Below are positions 7,049 through 8,344 of a stretch of DNA of 8,344 nucleotides, piece by piece (the first letter of the stretch is position 1; every line of letters begins with the position of its first letter). Under the pieces are notes generated by a model. The model was not told the DNA's origin. It did not search any database and saw only the letters and a program-made list of their open reading frames with translations. The DNA is from Anaerolineaceae bacterium (GTDB taxonomy: Bacteria > Planctomycetota > Phycisphaerae > FEN-1346 > JAACEH01), in contig JAACEH010000052.1 of assembly GCA_011682595.1 (NCBI GenBank), positions 1 through 8,344 of the forward strand, in the 5' to 3' direction. The position numbers were made by a program, and so were the translations under genes.

Positions 7049-7275
7049 CGCTGGCGGTCCTCACGGATCAGATCAGTGCTGCGGGCCATTCTGCGTCCGC
7101 TGAAGCCCTTACGGATGCGCTTGGCCAGGGCTTTCGCGGTTGCCGTGTCCACCCGGGCCGCCTGCTCCAAGATGGCCTTGACCTCGGACTGCAGGGAACG
7201 GCCGCCTGTGCGGGCCCGTTTCTTAAGGCGCGAGACGACCTTTGGGTCCAGATTGCGAACCAGTATTTGTCCCAT
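7045..7275 (-). CDS. Ribbon-helix-helix antitoxin, FitA/VapB-like
   Basis: Antitoxin partner of the downstream PIN toxin; it should bind DNA as a dimer and neutralise the toxin through its C-terminus. I chose the ATG at 7275 (76 aa, starting MGQILVRNLD) because AGGAGG at 7288-7283 is spaced 7 nt from it. The ATG two codons upstream would be only 1 nt from that site, and a longer reading frame back to 7320 runs through the promoter. The fold fits FitA-type ribbon-helix-helix: a beta strand at residues 2-8 (GQILVRN), helix 1 at 10-22 (DPKVVSRLKKRAR), the GRS turn, helix 2 at 27-40 (LQSEVKAILEQAA), then a basic tail for toxin contact. Stop overlaps the toxin start by 4 bp. Autoregulation is likely, given the palindrome over its -10 box. 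Confidence 0.9.
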   Translation of the reverse strand: MGQILVRNLDPKVVSRLKKRARTGGRSLQSEVKAILEQAARVDTATAKALAKRIRKGFSGRRMARSTDLIREDRQR

Positions 7276-7301
7276 CTTCATGCCTCCTGATCGACCCAAG
7301 A

Positions 7302-7314
7302 TACCATTATGATA
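7302..7314. promoter_or_regulatory. Putative antitoxin operator (13-bp imperfect palindrome)
   Basis: TACCATTATGATA: arms TACCAT and ATGATA around a central T, with one mismatched pair. It covers the -10 box of the toxin-antitoxin promoter, the usual place for the autoregulatory site of a ribbon-helix-helix antitoxin. Assignment is by position and symmetry only. Confidence 0.45.
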
Positions 7315-7337
7315 GCACACGGACAGCGGCCGGTCAA
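7309..7337 (-). promoter_or_regulatory. Sigma-70-type promoter of the toxin-antitoxin operon
   Basis: Minus-strand -35 TTGACC (7337-7332, 5 of 6) and -10 TATCAT (7314-7309, 5 of 6) with the optimal 17-nt spacer. It lies about 35-60 nt upstream of the antitoxin ATG. It would drive antitoxin and toxin and possibly the DUF401 gene. Confidence 0.7.
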
Positions 7338-7422
7338 GGGACTTGGATCCAGAGAACAGAATCCGGACGGCTGGTCACCCATTGACCGACACAGGCCCTT
7401 ACAGTTTGGGCCTCGAGTCTGC

Positions 7423-7451
7423 TTGACAGACCGGGTCGGCCACGGTAATCT
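7423..7451 (+). promoter_or_regulatory. Promoter of the response regulator gene
   Basis: Perfect -35 TTGACA (7423-7428), a 17-nt spacer, and TAATCT (7446-7451), which keeps the key first, second and last bases of TATAAT. The expected start falls in a run of seven G at 7454-7460, about 42 nt before the gene. A 5-bp inverted repeat (GTCTG / CAGAC, 7417-7431) spans the -35 box. Confidence 0.6.
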
Positions 7452-7499
7452 TAGGGGGGGAGTAAGGCTGTTCGAAGGTTCCCTAAGGAGAGTTCCGGC

Positions 7500-7886
7500 A
7501 TGGCCGAAGAGACGAAGAAGATCCTGCTGGTTGACGACGAGAGGGATATCCTCGAAGCGATGCAGGCGACGCTCGAACCGCTGGGCCAGGAAATCCTGCT
7601 GGCCCACGACGGCAACGAGGCCGTCGAGATGGCCCTGGAATACGAGCCCGACGTGATCGTGCTGGACCTGATGCTGCCCAAGCGGGGCGGCTTCCTGGTG
7701 CTCCAGAAGCTCAAGGGGTCGCCCCAGGCCAAGGGCAAGAAACCGCTGGTCATCATGATCACCGGCAACGAAGGCCAGCGGCACAAGGTCTTCGCCCAGA
7801 GCCTGGGCGTTGACGAGTACCTCAACAAGCCCTTCCGCATGGACCGGCTGAGCGAATTGGTCCAGGGGTTCCTGCAAAAATCCTGA
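7500..7886 (+). CDS. Stand-alone response regulator receiver (CheY-like)
   Basis: Single-domain receiver of 128 residues that would be phosphorylated by a histidine kinase and act through protein contact; there is no output domain. All conserved residues are present: the acidic pair D12-D13 (LLVDDERD), phospho-acceptor D56 (VIVLDLMLPKRGG), T88 (IMITGN), and K110-P111 (YLNKPF). Length is normal for a lone receiver (about 120-130 aa), and the last residues form the expected final helix (MDRLSELVQGFLQ). AAGGAG lies 9 nt before the ATG. No kinase gene is adjacent; it is flanked by the divergent toxin-antitoxin operon and by rpsO. So its partner kinase and pathway are unknown. Confidence 0.93.
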   Translation: MAEETKKILLVDDERDILEAMQATLEPLGQEILLAHDGNEAVEMALEYEPDVIVLDLMLPKRGGFLVLQKLKGSPQAKGKKPLVIMITGNEGQRHKVFAQSLGVDEYLNKPFRMDRLSELVQGFLQKS

Positions 7887-7980
7887 GGCCGCCCGCTCTC
7901 GTACCCCTTGGCGACTGCCGCTCCCTCGCTATTGCGCCACAAGAACGGTATGCCCTGTATGTAAGCTCGCAATTGCAGGT

Positions 7981-8032
7981 GGCTTGGGTGGGCTTGGGTG
8001 GGCTTGGGTGGTTTGGACTTGGGTGGTTTGGG
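7981..8032 (+). repeat. Tandem G-rich decamers with G-quadruplex motif
   Basis: Three exact copies of GGCTTGGGTG (7981-8010), then degenerate copies built on TTGGGTGG and TTTGGGCTTG to about 8036. On the plus strand there are five GGG runs at 7986, 7990, 7996, 8000 and 8006, separated by loops of 1, 3, 1 and 3 nt. This satisfies the standard intramolecular G-quadruplex pattern, with further GGG runs at 8021 and 8030. Confidence 0.85.
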
Positions 8033-8033
8033 C

Positions 8034-8062
8034 TTGCTTTCCGGCGGCCGGCCGGATATACT
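8034..8062 (+). promoter_or_regulatory. Probable rpsO promoter
   Basis: TTGCTT (8034-8039, first three bases of the -35 consensus), a 17-nt spacer, then TATACT (8057-8062, 5 of 6). The predicted start near 8069 leaves a leader of about 107 nt. The -35 box directly adjoins the end of the G-rich repeat. Confidence 0.55.
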
Positions 8063-8175
8063 TTTGCCCAAGATTCAGCCGCCATTGTCCGATTTTGTGA
8101 TTGGGCCACTGGGGCCCGTCGGTTCAGGTGCGAGAGTGCGGCCTTTCGCTCCCAGGTGTTGAGAGGAGAGCTGTA

Positions 8176-8344
8176 ATGTCGGATGAGAACAAGACCAGCA
8201 TCATCACCGATTTCGCTGTTCACGAAGGCGACACGGGCAGTCCAGAAGTGCAGATCGCCCTGCTGACTCAGCGAATCAGTCACCTGACCGAGCATCTCAA
8301 GGTGAACAAGAAGGACTTCTCCTCGCGGCGCGGGCTGCTGAAGA
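8176..8344 (+). CDS. rpsO: Ribosomal protein S15, 3' end outside window
   Basis: Primary rRNA-binding protein of the 30S subunit; it binds the 16S central domain and, in several bacteria, represses its own mRNA. The visible 56 residues start [30 protein letters not shown] and continue with [26 protein letters not shown]. The [13 protein letters not shown] and HKKD-SRRGLL-type motifs are diagnostic. The family is 88-90 aa, so about one third is beyond the window. GGAG 7 nt before the ATG supports the start. Standing alone with its own promoter is typical; pnp often follows rpsO, but that region is not visible here. Confidence 0.97.
   Translation, partial: MSDENKTSIITDFAVHEGDTGSPEVQIALLTQRISHLTEHLKVNKKDFSSRRGLLK

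Larger units (their letters stand above)
7887..8175 (+). other. Intergenic region between response regulator and rpsO
   Basis: 289 nt without a convincing gene. Just after the response regulator stop there is a weak stem (TGGCG near 7905 with CGCCA near 7935) but no T-run, so I do not call a terminator. Then come the tandem G-rich decamers from about 7981, the rpsO promoter (8034-8062), and a roughly 107-nt rpsO leader. That leader has two small hairpins: GGGCC/GGCCC at 8103-8117 and GCGAGA/TTTCGC at 8130-8149 (one G-U pair). Confidence 0.5.

Noticed and set aside
7393..7413. Hairpin AGGCCC/GGGCCT between the divergent promoters as a terminator
   Set aside because: The stem is only 6 bp with a 9-nt loop, has no T-run, and no converging gene would need it.
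7981..8036. Short tandem repeats as a CRISPR array
   Set aside because: Units are only 10 bp with no unique spacers.
7973..8176. A small plus-strand frame rich in Gly, Trp and Leu whose stop overlaps the rpsO start
   Set aside because: It begins at TTG without a ribosome site, is composed of the decamer repeat, and contains the likely rpsO promoter inside it.

Overview
The window looks like chromosomal DNA of a GC-rich bacterium and carries mostly housekeeping genes. The gene content (an IspE-SpoVG pair in which SpoVG carries a zinc ribbon and an acidic tail, a DUF401 permease, and a lone CheY-like receiver next to rpsO) makes me lean towards Planctomycetota or a relative. That is an impression from gene content only; no 16S gene or other definitive marker is present.

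Positions 1-7275 are read entirely from the minus strand. Going with transcription, it starts with a small toxin-antitoxin module: a ribbon-helix-helix antitoxin (7275-7045) and a VapC-type PIN toxin (7048-6623) overlapping at GTGA. A DUF401 membrane permease (6602-5160) follows about 20 nt later. A separate promoter with a perfect TATAAT box then serves ispE (5033-4125) and spoVG (4110-3544), which are 14 nt apart. After about 300 nt of structured leader come the branched-chain amino acid genes ilvB (3236-1566), ilvN (1497-976) and ilvC (945 to beyond the window edge). Together these give both acetolactate synthase subunits and the ketol-acid reductoisomerase, the first two steps of valine, leucine and isoleucine synthesis.

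From 7276 onward the direction flips. The region 7276-7499 holds two divergent promoters, one for the antitoxin and one for a stand-alone response regulator receiver (7500-7886, plus). A 289-nt gap follows. It contains three tandem GGCTTGGGTG decamers forming a strong G-quadruplex motif, placed immediately upstream of a good promoter for rpsO (8176 to beyond the window edge, plus).

The most unusual points are: a four-cysteine zinc ribbon spliced into the conserved SpoVG core; a KARI cofactor loop that lacks the usual phosphate-binding arginine and carries two glutamates, suggesting NADH use; and the G-quadruplex repeat abutting the rpsO promoter. The toxin-antitoxin module also has a clear promoter with an overlapping imperfect palindrome that fits autoregulation. 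I found no insertion sequence, CRISPR array, tRNA or rRNA.
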